Source: Planctomycetota bacterium (GTDB lineage Bacteria > Planctomycetota > MHYJ01 > JACPTZ01). Taken from it: DNA of 64,000 nucleotides. Every line of letters starts with the position of its first letter. Positions within the stretch are counted from its first letter, which is position 1. The notes beneath the pieces are model-generated. The model was not told where the DNA came from. It worked only from the letters and a program-made list of their open reading frames with translations, and did no database searches. A program made the translations under genes and the position numbers. The stretch is taken from the NCBI GenBank assembly GCA_016192525.1, contig JACPTZ010000091.1:1-64000 (forward strand). The letters are read 5' to 3'. This document shows positions 28,747-38,133 of the stretch, one piece after another.

Positions 28747-31700
28747 ATGACAGCGTATCCTCTTGAGAGTGGGCGGTGGGCACGGAGCCGCGCGGCCATC
28801 ACGGCGGGGGTGACCCTGACCGCCTGGGTGGGAACGGCGTGGTTCGCCTTTTTCGGTTTCGGTCGGGACGATTCGGCGAGCGTGACCCGGCGGCCCCTCG
28901 ATCCGACGGTCTTCGGGCAGATCCGACAGGGCGGCGGAATTCAGACGATGGCGGTCCCGGACGAAGTCGTGGTCACGGCGTCCGCGCCCGGCACCGACTG
29001 GTCCACCCTCGCGCGCCGGAACGGGGCCGTTCTGATCCGTGAGATCCCCTCTCTTCGCTCGGCCCTCCTCCGGCGCCCGACCGACCGCACGAGCAGCGAG
29101 TTCTGCCGTCTGCTTCGCGCGCGTCCCGGCATCGTCTCGGCCGACCCGAACTACCTCGCCCAGACGACGGCCGACTCGTGCGGCCACTCCCCCTTCCTCG
29201 GCGGGGATCACTGCTACGAGGAGACGAACGAGGCGACCCTGGCCCGAAGCCGGATCGCCGAAGCGCGGGCGGCCCTCGATTCGGCGGGCGCGGAGCCGAT
29301 CACGATCGCCGTCCTCGACACGGGCGTGGATGCAACCCACGAGGAACTCGCCGGCGCCGTCGATCCGGGCTACGACTTTGTGTCCGACGACGGCGACGCC
29401 GGCGACGACAACGGCCACGGCACCCTGGTGGCCGGACTTCTCGTGGCCGACGCGGCCAACGATCGCGGCATCGCCGGCATCGCGGCGGGCCGGGCCCGGA
29501 TTCTGCCGGTGAAAGTGGCGGATCGCCGCGGATGCGCCTCGTTCGCGGCGCTGGCGGCCGGACTCACCTGGGCGACGGATCGCGGGGCGCGGATCGCCGT
29601 GATCCCGCTCGGCGCCACGCACGGCGCCCCCGTCCTGCATCGCGCGGTGGACTACGCCCTCGCGAAGGGGGTCTGCCTGATCGCCGCGGCCGGAAACATG
29701 AAGAGCAACACGGCGATGTTCCCGGCGGCCTACCCGGGCGTCGTCTGCGTCTCGGCCGTGGACAGCGAGGATCGGCTCCTGCTCTCGACAAACGTCACCT
29801 CGGAGACAGCCTGCGCCGCCCCCGGGGCGGGCCTGATCACCACGCTTCCGGGAAACATGTACCGCGAGATGCGCGGCACGTCGGTGTCGTGCGCCGTCAC
29901 GGCCGGCATCGCCGCCCTCGCCTGGTCCGCCGCTCCGGACCGGACCGCCGGGGAGATCGCCCTCCTGTGCCGCGCGGCGGTCGATCCGATCCCGACCCTC
30001 GAGGAACCGCAGCTCTACTCCCTGGGGAGCGGCGCGCCGGCGCCTCAGTCGGCGGCATCCCCGCAGATCTCCATCCTGCCGCCCCGCCTCTTCGACTTCG
30101 GCCGGGTCAATGCGCGATCGTTTGTCGAGCGCGCCCTCGCCCCCGGCCGCATCGCGCCGCGGACGCCCCGGACTTCTCCGGCCGTCGTTTCCACGCGCGC
30201 CGCGCTGGCCGTCGAGCGCGTGCTCTGCCGGACCACTCCGGACGATCCGGATCACGTCGACTTCACCGTTTCGATCCGCAACGCGGGCGGGTGCGCGGCG
30301 GAGGGAATCGCCCTGGCCTCGCGCGTGGGCGACTCCGCCTGCCGGGGCCCGGCCGCCCTGCCGCGCCTGGCGGCGGGTGAGGCGTGCCATCTGGCGATCC
30401 ACTGGGACGTTCCGCCCGCGGCGCCGGACGGGACGTGCGTATTGTCTCTCGATGCGGCGGGGCTTCCGCTCCTCCGCTACGACTTCGCCGTCGCGGTCCC
30501 CGATCCCTCCCCGCTCCGCGTTCAGTATCAGCAGTCGGGCGGGATCGACATCATCCCGGACGCCCCCTATCGCATCGTTCCCGGACGCCCCTACGTCCCG
30601 GTCCAGATCTTCGTGCCGGAGAAGGGCGGCGGAACGAACCCGAACACCTTCCTGGTCCTGAACGAGGTCAGCATCCAGCGGAAGCTCTCGGCGGGCGACC
30701 CGTCGCCGGTGACGATCTACCAGGACGCGCCGCTGGCCAACCCGTCGATCGCCCCGGCGGGACTTCAGATCGTGGATGAAAACGGCGCGGTCCTGCAGAA
30801 CGCGAACGGGTCGCCGAACCTGAACCTGTTCTTCGATCTGCCGCTCAATGTCCCCGGCCATCACAACATCATGCGGATTCCGACGGGCTCCTTCGCGGCG
30901 GCGCTCCCGCCCTTCGCGCCCGTGGACCGCTATCTCGATGTCCGCGTCACCTGGTCGTACTACGAAAACCTCGGCCTGCCGACCCTCACGCAGACCGGCA
31001 CCACGCGGAAGGTCCTGAAGATCACCTTCGTCCCCGCCGGATTCCCCACGCTCCCCGGCGAAAACCACTACTACGACACGCACATCCACACCATCGCCGA
31101 GTGGTACTTCACGACGCCCGACGACGCCTTCGCCCCGCGCAAGGCCTGGGGCGGCCCCATCCAGATGATCAAGGAGTCGGCGTACTCGATCGGTCTGACG
31201 GAGGACGTGAACGCCGTCTACGGCAGCGTCATCGTCACGGACCACAACTGTTTCTACGGCGACGATCTCCGCTACGGCAACACGTCTCCGGACTCGCTGG
31301 GACGCCGGACGGCATTCGGGCCCACTTCGCCGGCGCAGTCTCCCGGCCCGGGCGGAACAGTGAAGCCGGAGTGGACCCGGATGAAGGAACTCTTCGGGGT
31401 GGGGACGGCCGAGGAACTCACCTTCAGCCAGGACCAGCAGATCCCGTACATCATGCCGCTCGGGGCGCACATCCTCAACTACCGCTCGCAGCACATCGAC
31501 GGCCCGTGGCACGGAGGCTCCGCGACCTCCCTCATCCTTGACCCGCAAAGCGGGCCTCCGATCATGCTGCAGGACGTCATCACCACGCTCGCCACCCAGA
31601 ATCCCACCGAGAACGGGACGGCCTTCTGCTATGCGGCGCATCCGTTCAGCGGACAGGGGTGGACGATCGACAATCTGCAGCGCGCCTACGGACTCAACGG

Positions 31701-33357
31701 GCTCGACCGTCCCACCCTGTGGACGAACATGACGACGAAGGAGTTCCTCTGCCGCGGCCTGCAGGTCTTCAACGGCAAGAGCGCCGCGGTCTTCAGCGGA
31801 ACGATCGTCTGGAACGACCTCGACCCGTGGAACAACCCCGGCTGGCAGGCGGGAAACACCGACTGGGACGCCGAGCTCCAGCAGGGACTCGTGAAGTGGC
31901 ACGAGTACATCGCGACGCTGATGGAGTGGAAGTTCGACGGGCAACCGAACACCCGCTTCATCCGGAAGATCTACGTCTCGGCGGGGACCGACGCGCACGG
32001 CGACTTCAACTACTCCCAGGGACGCCTGGCGACGCTCCTCGACCTCCAGGCCACCTTCTCCCTGGACTCCTCGGCCTTCGGCCAGGTCCGCACCTATGTC
32101 TTCGCCGACGGCAAGTCGGGCGCCACCCCCGCGGAGAAGTGGATGAAGGCGTTCGAGGACGGAAACACCTGCATCACGGACGGTCCCGTCCTCGCCTTCT
32201 CGATGGACTCCGACATGAAGTTCGACAGCCAGACGCTGTCCTGGCACGACGCATCGACCGGGGCGGAAAACGCCGACGGTCGGGTGGGCGGAGAGGGCGC
32301 CTTCGACGGCGGACGCACCATGCTCGTCCGTCGGGGCTGCCCGGACATCGGGTTCAAGTACCGCTACCGGACCGCGCCGGATGTCGGTTCGGCCAACGGG
32401 GCGCTCTCGACGATCTCGATCTATCGCGACCGGCTCTTCCAGCCGAACCCGACGCAAAACCGCCAGTTCGGAACCGAGACGAAACAGCAGATCCGCTCGG
32501 TCGGCATCCTCGCGGTGGGCGCCCCGGACACCGACCTTGTTGAGACAATCAATCCGGACGAAGAGGGGGCAGTGACGATGCGAACCGCCTTCTCCCTCGG
32601 CGCGTTTACGGGCGGCAACCCCGACCTGGGCGAACTCGGGCCGAACGAGGGGCGATGCTACACGAACCCGGTCTGGGTCGTCCCGGTGGACATCCTGACA
32701 AGCGTGAACGACCCGAACCCGAACGACAACACGATCCCCGCGGGCGCGATCACGGTGACCTTCCTCTTCGACCAGACGATGACGCCGTCGCCCTACCGGG
32801 TGGAGTTCAAGACGCTCTCGGCGAGCGGATCCAGCACCGGCTCCACGGTCGCGGCCGACTCGGGGTCGACGAACTCTTCGTGGTCGACGCTCGGGAATCT
32901 GGCGACCACGATGTACACCTGCAAGAACGCCTCGGCGATCCCGCTCAACGCCGCCTGGCCGACCAGCGGCAAGGCGACCGTGGTGATCTACCTCAAGGAC
33001 CCGCCGCTCGACTGCAACGGGAACGCGATGAATCCGGTGGCGAAGACGATCGCGGTGCCGTACAGCGGGGGCGGCTCCGGTTCAAGCGGGAACACCGGGT
33101 CGACCGGGACCGGTTCCACGGGCAGCGTGGCGCTCACGAACGCGCAGACGATTGCGAACCTGGCGACGCAGCTGGCGAACACGGACACCAGCGCCTCTTC
33201 CGGCTCCTCCGGCACCGGCTCGAGCAGCGGCGGGGGCGGCGGGGGCGGCGGTTGCTTCGCGGGGACGATCGGCGGATCGACGGGCCTCGGCGGGATCGCC
33301 GTCCTGGCGGCCCTCGGCCTGCTGGTGGGGCTTCGGACGCGCCGCCAGGCCGTCTGA
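28747..33357 (+). CDS. Giant exported subtilisin-like (S8) protease fused to a PHP-type metallo-phosphoesterase-like domain, CTERM-like C-terminal anchor
   Basis: S8 triad motifs (AVLDTGVDATHEEL; DDNGHGTLVAGLL; MRGTSVSCAVTAGIAAL); PHP-like motifs DTHIHT, VTDHN, CYAAHPF, SAGTDAHGD; C-terminus GGGGGGGGCFAGTIGG...GLGGIAVLAALGLLVGLRTRRQAV. Confidence 0.88.
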   Translation: MTAYPLESGRWARSRAAITAGVTLTAWVGTAWFAFFGFGRDDSASVTRRPLDPTVFGQIRQGGGIQTMAVPDEVVVTASAPGTDWSTLARRNGAVLIREIPSLRSALLRRPTDRTSSEFCRLLRARPGIVSADPNYLAQTTADSCGHSPFLGGDHCYEETNEATLARSRIAEARAALDSAGAEPITIAVLDTGVDATHEELAGAVDPGYDFVSDDGDAGDDNGHGTLVAGLLVADAANDRGIAGIAAGRARILPVKVADRRGCASFAALAAGLTWATDRGARIAVIPLGATHGAPVLHRAVDYALAKGVCLIAAAGNMKSNTAMFPAAYPGVVCVSAVDSEDRLLLSTNVTSETACAAPGAGLITTLPGNMYREMRGTSVSCAVTAGIAALAWSAAPDRTAGEIALLCRAAVDPIPTLEEPQLYSLGSGAPAPQSAASPQISILPPRLFDFGRVNARSFVERALAPGRIAPRTPRTSPAVVSTRAALAVERVLCRTTPDDPDHVDFTVSIRNAGGCAAEGIALASRVGDSACRGPAALPRLAAGEACHLAIHWDVPPAAPDGTCVLSLDAAGLPLLRYDFAVAVPDPSPLRVQYQQSGGIDIIPDAPYRIVPGRPYVPVQIFVPEKGGGTNPNTFLVLNEVSIQRKLSAGDPSPVTIYQDAPLANPSIAPAGLQIVDENGAVLQNANGSPNLNLFFDLPLNVPGHHNIMRIPTGSFAAALPPFAPVDRYLDVRVTWSYYENLGLPTLTQTGTTRKVLKITFVPAGFPTLPGENHYYDTHIHTIAEWYFTTPDDAFAPRKAWGGPIQMIKESAYSIGLTEDVNAVYGSVIVTDHNCFYGDDLRYGNTSPDSLGRRTAFGPTSPAQSPGPGGTVKPEWTRMKELFGVGTAEELTFSQDQQIPYIMPLGAHILNYRSQHIDGPWHGGSATSLILDPQSGPPIMLQDVITTLATQNPTENGTAFCYAAHPFSGQGWTIDNLQRAYGLNGLDRPTLWTNMTTKEFLCRGLQVFNGKSAAVFSGTIVWNDLDPWNNPGWQAGNTDWDAELQQGLVKWHEYIATLMEWKFDGQPNTRFIRKIYVSAGTDAHGDFNYSQGRLATLLDLQATFSLDSSAFGQVRTYVFADGKSGATPAEKWMKAFEDGNTCITDGPVLAFSMDSDMKFDSQTLSWHDASTGAENADGRVGGEGAFDGGRTMLVRRGCPDIGFKYRYRTAPDVGSANGALSTISIYRDRLFQPNPTQNRQFGTETKQQIRSVGILAVGAPDTDLVETINPDEEGAVTMRTAFSLGAFTGGNPDLGELGPNEGRCYTNPVWVVPVDILTSVNDPNPNDNTIPAGAITVTFLFDQTMTPSPYRVEFKTLSASGSSTGSTVAADSGSTNSSWSTLGNLATTMYTCKNASAIPLNAAWPTSGKATVVIYLKDPPLDCNGNAMNPVAKTIAVPYSGGGSGSSGNTGSTGTGSTGSVALTNAQTIANLATQLANTDTSASSGSSGTGSSSGGGGGGGGCFAGTIGGSTGLGGIAVLAALGLLVGLRTRRQAV

Positions 33358-33421
33358 TGTTCCCCTCTCCCCCGGCGGGTGAGAGGGTAGTGAAAGGGAA
33401 GGCGAAGGGGAAAGAGAAACC

Positions 33422-33772
33422 ATGCCGACCATGACCGACGTCGCCACACTCGAAATCGCCGTTGAATCGATGGAATCCGCCGCCCCGCGAAAGCGGTTTT
33501 CGGAACGCCGACTTCAGGCCACCTCCATGCCGAACACCCCTCTCGACACGATGGACGTCCTCCTCATGACGGAAGGCGAACTTCACGTCGCCATCCGCAC
33601 CCTCGCCGGGGAATCCGGCTTTCCCCCCGAGCACACGGAGGCCTTCGCCCGCCAGACCGCGCTCAAGCTGGTCCAGCACCGCGAGATCCTCCGCGAGGAG
33701 CTGGCGCGGATCAACGAGCTTCTCGGGCTGGTCCGGCGGATGGTGTCTCCCACCGGGTCCCCGCCGCGATAG
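33422..33772 (+). CDS. Small hypothetical protein
   Basis: 116 aa, plausible start and helical composition. Confidence 0.5.
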   Translation: MPTMTDVATLEIAVESMESAAPRKRFSERRLQATSMPNTPLDTMDVLLMTEGELHVAIRTLAGESGFPPEHTEAFARQTALKLVQHREILREELARINELLGLVRRMVSPTGSPPR

Positions 33773-33874
33773 TGCGCGGGAATCCTGCAGGACTGAATCC
33801 GAACTGAAACTCCAACGGTGTGTCCCGCGTCTCCGTCAGGACTTGGAGTCTAGCAGGTCAGGGTTTTCCCTCCG

Positions 33875-35749
33875 ATGTCCTCCCGCGTCTTTCCGATCGT
33901 CGCCCTCGTCGCCCTCCTCGGCGTCGTCGCGCTCGTGGCGTGGTGCCCCCGCGTCCCGCCCGCGGAGGGGAGGTGGATTATTCCGATCCCGCGGGACGCC
34001 CTGGCGGCCTACCCCGGGGGACAGCGCTGGAATGTCGCGATCTTTGGCCGGGTCCTGCCTCCCCTGTGGACACGATCGATGCTGCGCCGTCGACCGGATG
34101 GGACGATCGTCGGGGATTATGCGGAGTCCTGGAACAAGTCGCAGATCACGCTCGTTGCGGTCAATCCGAAAGGAAGGCTCCCGGACGGGCGACCCTATTC
34201 GCTCCCTGCGGTGAAAAACTACCTCGAACGCCTGCGCGGACGGCAGGATGAGTTTCTGAAGAGGATCCACGCGATTGAAGAAATCAACGACTGGAAGGCC
34301 CTGTTGGATACCCTCGGGGCGCGCCCCTTCGAGGCGCTCACCGGCCCGGGACCCGTTGCCGGGGATGGATGGCGAAGACTCCATGGACAGAATCCCAAAA
34401 CGGTCTGCGTCCTGAAGCTCTCGATTGAGGGTTGGGACTCTTCCGCCGGCGTCCGGGTCCGGGAGATCCTCGGGGCCGATGTGGTCCCCTCACGAGCGGA
34501 GGGTAATCCCGAACCCGTTCAGGAAACGAGGGGGAGGATCAGGTTCAAGCCGCGGCGCTTCAAGAGCGCAGACGGAAAGAGTGCGGTTGAAGAGGATTGG
34601 GTATGGAGCCCCGCCGGCCAGTACCGCGACTGGCGATCCTGTGAATCCTCCGAACCGCCGCCGGACTCCCCGTCGTGGGCCTTTGAGATCGGACTTGTGG
34701 AGGTGGGCCCATACCGTATCGCCGGGCGCGGGTCCGACGGAGGGGTGCACTTTGAACGCCGCGCCGACGCCCCGGAGACGGACCTGCCGCCAAGCCTCGT
34801 GCTGCCCTTCCGCGAGGACCTGCCGCTGGGCGGGATCCGCTCTCTCCCCGAGTCCTCCACGATCGTGGAGGTCTCCCCCGTCGAGTGGCCCGCCCCCGGG
34901 ACGGCCGCGAACCGCGAAGAGCCGGGAACACTCCGGCGGTCGGGCGGTGAAATCGTGGCCGTCATCTTCGATGCGCCGTCGCGACTGGTCGAGGAGCCCG
35001 AGATCCGGCGCGGACTCGCGGCGTCGATCCGCCGGACCCGACTTCTGCAGGAAGTCTACCGCGGACGCGGACACCTCGTCGCGTCGGTCTTTCCGTCTGG
35101 GATGACACGGCCCGACCCGCCGCCCCCGATTCCCGGGCTTGACGACCCGATCGCGGCCGGGATGGCGTTCGCCGAGGCGGGGTTCACGCGGACGGATGCG
35201 CTCCCCGGCGCCGGCCTCTCCCGGAACGGCCTCCCGCTCGAAGTCGAACTCGTCACCCCCGGGGATCGCCCCGACCTCGCGGCCGTCGCGGCCCGGGTGG
35301 CCCGGGACTGGACGGAAGCGGGGGTGCGGGTGCGCCTGGTCATCCACGGGGTGACGCCGCGGAGATGGACGGCGCCGGACGGCACGGCCCGGGCCTGCAT
35401 CCGAGCCCTCGATGCGGATCGAACGCCGGCCACGAGCTATGGAAACACGCCGCGACTGCAGGAACTGCTCCCGGATATGAGAGATCGATACATGGCACGC
35501 GATGCCCTCGGGGATTGGGCGCCGGACCATGACCCCGGGCGGTTGCGCTTGAACTCGATCGCGCGGACCTTTTCCGCCGAAATCGCCGGCGTCCCGCTCT
35601 GCCGGCCCGACCGCGAGTTCCGGCTCGTGCCGGCGCCGACAGGGCCGATATCGCTGAACGACCGGCTGGCGGACGTGATCGACGCGCTCCCGCCGCCGGC
35701 CCCGGCCGCCGGTGGGGAGGACGAGCCGCTGCCGCCGTTTCTGAGATAG
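33875..35749 (+). CDS. Exported protein, divergent family-5 (peptide-type) solute-binding protein-like
   Basis: N-terminal TM/signal; region RRPDGTIVGDYAESW.. and position upstream of the DppBC-like permease; weak sequence resemblance. Confidence 0.55.
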   Translation: MSSRVFPIVALVALLGVVALVAWCPRVPPAEGRWIIPIPRDALAAYPGGQRWNVAIFGRVLPPLWTRSMLRRRPDGTIVGDYAESWNKSQITLVAVNPKGRLPDGRPYSLPAVKNYLERLRGRQDEFLKRIHAIEEINDWKALLDTLGARPFEALTGPGPVAGDGWRRLHGQNPKTVCVLKLSIEGWDSSAGVRVREILGADVVPSRAEGNPEPVQETRGRIRFKPRRFKSADGKSAVEEDWVWSPAGQYRDWRSCESSEPPPDSPSWAFEIGLVEVGPYRIAGRGSDGGVHFERRADAPETDLPPSLVLPFREDLPLGGIRSLPESSTIVEVSPVEWPAPGTAANREEPGTLRRSGGEIVAVIFDAPSRLVEEPEIRRGLAASIRRTRLLQEVYRGRGHLVASVFPSGMTRPDPPPPIPGLDDPIAAGMAFAEAGFTRTDALPGAGLSRNGLPLEVELVTPGDRPDLAAVAARVARDWTEAGVRVRLVIHGVTPRRWTAPDGTARACIRALDADRTPATSYGNTPRLQELLPDMRDRYMARDALGDWAPDHDPGRLRLNSIARTFSAEIAGVPLCRPDREFRLVPAPTGPISLNDRLADVIDALPPPAPAAGGEDEPLPPFLR

Positions 35750-35802
35750 CGTTCTTTCCCTGAGAGCGTGAGAAGAAGCGCGCCGACGAGCGGTGCGCCG
35801 AA

Positions 35803-35925
35803 TTGTCATCCTGAGCCCTGCCCGCCGGAGCCTGCCCTGAGCCTGCCGAAGGGTCCGGCGGGCAGGGCGAAGGATCACCAGTGCTGGAGCGAATCTGGCG
35901 CATGAGCTGATGATCCTCCGCGCCG
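35803..35925. repeat. Family-1 palindromic element, copy J (right arm truncated)
   Basis: TTGTCATCCTGAGCCCTGCCCGCC...GGCGGGCAGGGCGAAGGATCACCAGTGCTGGAGC...GATGATCCTCCGCGCC, no TCAGGATGACAA end. Confidence 0.7.
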
Positions 35926-35941
35926 GGCCCCGTGATACCCG

Positions 35942-37684
35942 ATGTTTCGAGCCCTTTTGCACGCCGCCTGCATCCTCATCGGCCTCCTCTTCCTGATCGG
36001 GGCGGGGCTGCACTGCGTCCCGGGAACCGCCATCGGCGACAATCTCAGTCCCCGAAGTCTGTCCAGCATCGACGGCGGAAGGGCCGGCAGCGACTTCTGC
36101 CTCTCCCAGACCGGGACCCGGCGTCTCTCCGCCTGGATCGGCGATCTGGCGTGTGGGGTCTCCGAGTGCTGGAACGAGCGGACCACCCTCCGAGACCGCC
36201 TGGTGCAGGGCCTCCCTCGATCCCTCTTCCTCCTCTGTCTGGCGTTCCCCTGCGTCCTCCTCTTCGCCCACCGGCGGGGGGAGGAATCCGCGTCGGCCCC
36301 GGCGCCGCTTTGGCTCCGGCTCGTTCCGGCACCGGCCATCGCCTTCGCGCTCTACCTGCTGGCCGAGACCGCCGGCGCCGCCCCTCTCCGCGGACTCCAC
36401 GGCGTCACCCTCGACCCGCTCACCGGTTGGGAACGGTGGCTCGACGTCCTCCGCCACGGCATCGTCCCGATTTTCGGGCTCACTCTGACGGGGATCGCCG
36501 CGTACCGGATCTCGATCGTCCCGCCGCCGCGGGAGACGTTCGTAGTTCCCGCTTCAGCGGGAACGGTTCCGCCTGTTCCGCCTGAAGGCGGAACTACGAA
36601 CCCGGCGCCATGGCGCATCGAGTCGTCGGGTCGCGCGGCGCTGGTGGCGATGGCCGGAATGCTCTGTGTCATCGAGCCGGTCTGCGGCTGGCCCGGGCTG
36701 GGGTGGATGATCTCGCGGGCGGCCTTCCAGTTCGATCTGCCGGTCCTCTTCGCCGGGGTCTTCGCGATCGCCGCCACGGTGACGCTGATTCAGGCGGGAT
36801 GCGAGGTGCTCCGCCGGGGGCTGGTCGGCGGATTCCGCCCCGGCTCGCGGATCGCCGTCGCCTACGTCGAGACCGTGCCGGGAGAAGTGGGAGGCGACCA
36901 GCGCCGGACGCTCGGATCCCTGCGGCACTCGCGGCGCGCCCGGGTGGCGCTGGGGCTCGCGCTGACCCTCGTCGCGCTCATCCTCGTCGCGGGCTACGGA
37001 GCGGCTCCCCTCGATGGGCTCTCGATCGGCCAGTATGGACCTGGACTCTCTCCGTCCTTCTGGCTGCCGTTCGGGAGCGACGCCTTCGGCCGCAACGTCT
37101 GTTCGGAATCCCTGCGGGCCCTCGCCGTCTCGCTCGCCGTGGCCCTCGCGGTGACGGCAGGCGCGATGGCCCTGGGGGGACTGATCGGCGCCCCGGTGGC
37201 CGCCGTCGCCGGTCGGGGGCTGCGCGACTCCGGGTGGCGCGGCGCTCCAATCCGGCTCCTGGCGAACACCCTCGCCCGGTTTCCGACCGCGCCCACGGCG
37301 CTCCTCGTGGCCGCCCTCATCCGACCCGATGCCTGGGGGGTCCTGACGGCGCTCGCGACCGCCGTGGCGCTCCGAACCGGCGCGTGGGTGGGATCTCCGC
37401 TGACGCCCTCGGCGGGCTGGACCGCGGGCGGCTGGGCGCGCTGGATGGGTTCGCGGGCGCCGTCCTTCGCGATCGAGGCGCTCGCAGTGGAGACCGGCCT
37501 CAGCATCGTCGGTCTGGGTCCACGACTCCCGTGGCCCACCTTCGGCGAGTGGATCGGCCACCTCGCGGCGGTCGCCCCTCACCCCGCCTGGGCGCTGCTC
37601 CTCCCCTTCCTCGCGTTCGCCCTCGCCCTCGCGGCGCTGGAACTTCTGGGTGAAGTGATCCGTGAGCTCGCCTGGGCGCCGTAA
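35942..37684 (+). CDS. Fused DppB-DppC-like ABC transporter permease (single polypeptide)
   Basis: Two consecutive permease modules; the second starts with DppC-like LPFGSDAFGRNVCSESLRALAVSLAVALAV and ends with VETGLSIVGLGPRLPWPTFGEWI. Confidence 0.75.
   Translation: MFRALLHAACILIGLLFLIGAGLHCVPGTAIGDNLSPRSLSSIDGGRAGSDFCLSQTGTRRLSAWIGDLACGVSECWNERTTLRDRLVQGLPRSLFLLCLAFPCVLLFAHRRGEESASAPAPLWLRLVPAPAIAFALYLLAETAGAAPLRGLHGVTLDPLTGWERWLDVLRHGIVPIFGLTLTGIAAYRISIVPPPRETFVVPASAGTVPPVPPEGGTTNPAPWRIESSGRAALVAMAGMLCVIEPVCGWPGLGWMISRAAFQFDLPVLFAGVFAIAATVTLIQAGCEVLRRGLVGGFRPGSRIAVAYVETVPGEVGGDQRRTLGSLRHSRRARVALGLALTLVALILVAGYGAAPLDGLSIGQYGPGLSPSFWLPFGSDAFGRNVCSESLRALAVSLAVALAVTAGAMALGGLIGAPVAAVAGRGLRDSGWRGAPIRLLANTLARFPTAPTALLVAALIRPDAWGVLTALATAVALRTGAWVGSPLTPSAGWTAGGWARWMGSRAPSFAIEALAVETGLSIVGLGPRLPWPTFGEWIGHLAAVAPHPAWALLLPFLAFALALAALELLGEVIRELAWAP
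36538..36601. repeat. Intragenic palindromic element with perfect 12-nt ends GTTCGTAGTTCC / GGAACTACGAAC
   Basis: Contains CCCGCTTCAGCGGG and CCGCCTGAAGGCGG hairpins; in-frame peptide FVVPASAGTVPPVPPEGGTTN. Confidence 0.88.
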
Positions 37685-37696
37685 CCGCGAAGGGGG

Positions 37697-38133
37697 GACC
37701 GCAAAGGGGGGGACCGCGAATTACGCGAATTACGCAAATTCAAACAGCAACAACAGCAGCAACAACAACAGCAACAACAGCAGCAACAACAGCAGCAACA
37801 ACAACAGCAACAACAACAGCAGCAACAACGGCATCATCAGCAGCAACAACAACTGCACCAACGACTGCGGCGACGGCAACAAGGATTGCTGCATTCCAGC
37901 AATTCTATTCCCTCTCCCTGCTACATTCTCCTCTGTTTCCGCAACTGTTTCTTCCCTTGTTTCTGCTGCAGTTTCTTTCCTCCCTACTGCTTCTGCTTCT
38001 GTCTTGTCCTCTCGTTTCTGCTTCTGTTCTGTTATCGCTTGTCATTTCGTTTCTGCTTCTGTTTCCCGACCCCTTCTCTTCCTCTTTTAATTCGCGTAAT
38101 TCGCGTAATTCGCGGTTCTCCCTCTTTGCGGTC
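37697..38133. repeat. Large hairpin element: 40+ nt TIR (ACCGCGAATTACGCGAATTACGC) around (CAR)n and pyrimidine-rich arms
   Basis: Left GACCGCAAAGGGGGGGACCGCGAATTACGCGAATTACGCAAATT; right AATTCGCGTAATTCGCGTAATTCGCGGTTCTCCCTCTTTGCGGTC. Confidence 0.85.

Noticed and set aside
28735-32457. 1240-aa minus-strand ORF opposite the protease-PHP gene
   Set aside because: Composition is Arg/Gly/Asp/Glu-rich with no recognisable domain; expected shadow ORF from strong GC3 bias of the real gene on the + strand.
37738-37880. CRISPR-like short repeats (CAGCAACAAC units)
   Set aside because: No regular repeat-spacer periodicity, spacers or cas genes; simple-sequence repeat.
37662-38090. Asn/Ser-rich 'protein' (NSNNSSNNNS...)
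   Set aside because: Frame lies entirely in a palindromic low-complexity element; better explained as non-coding repeat than as a prion-like protein.
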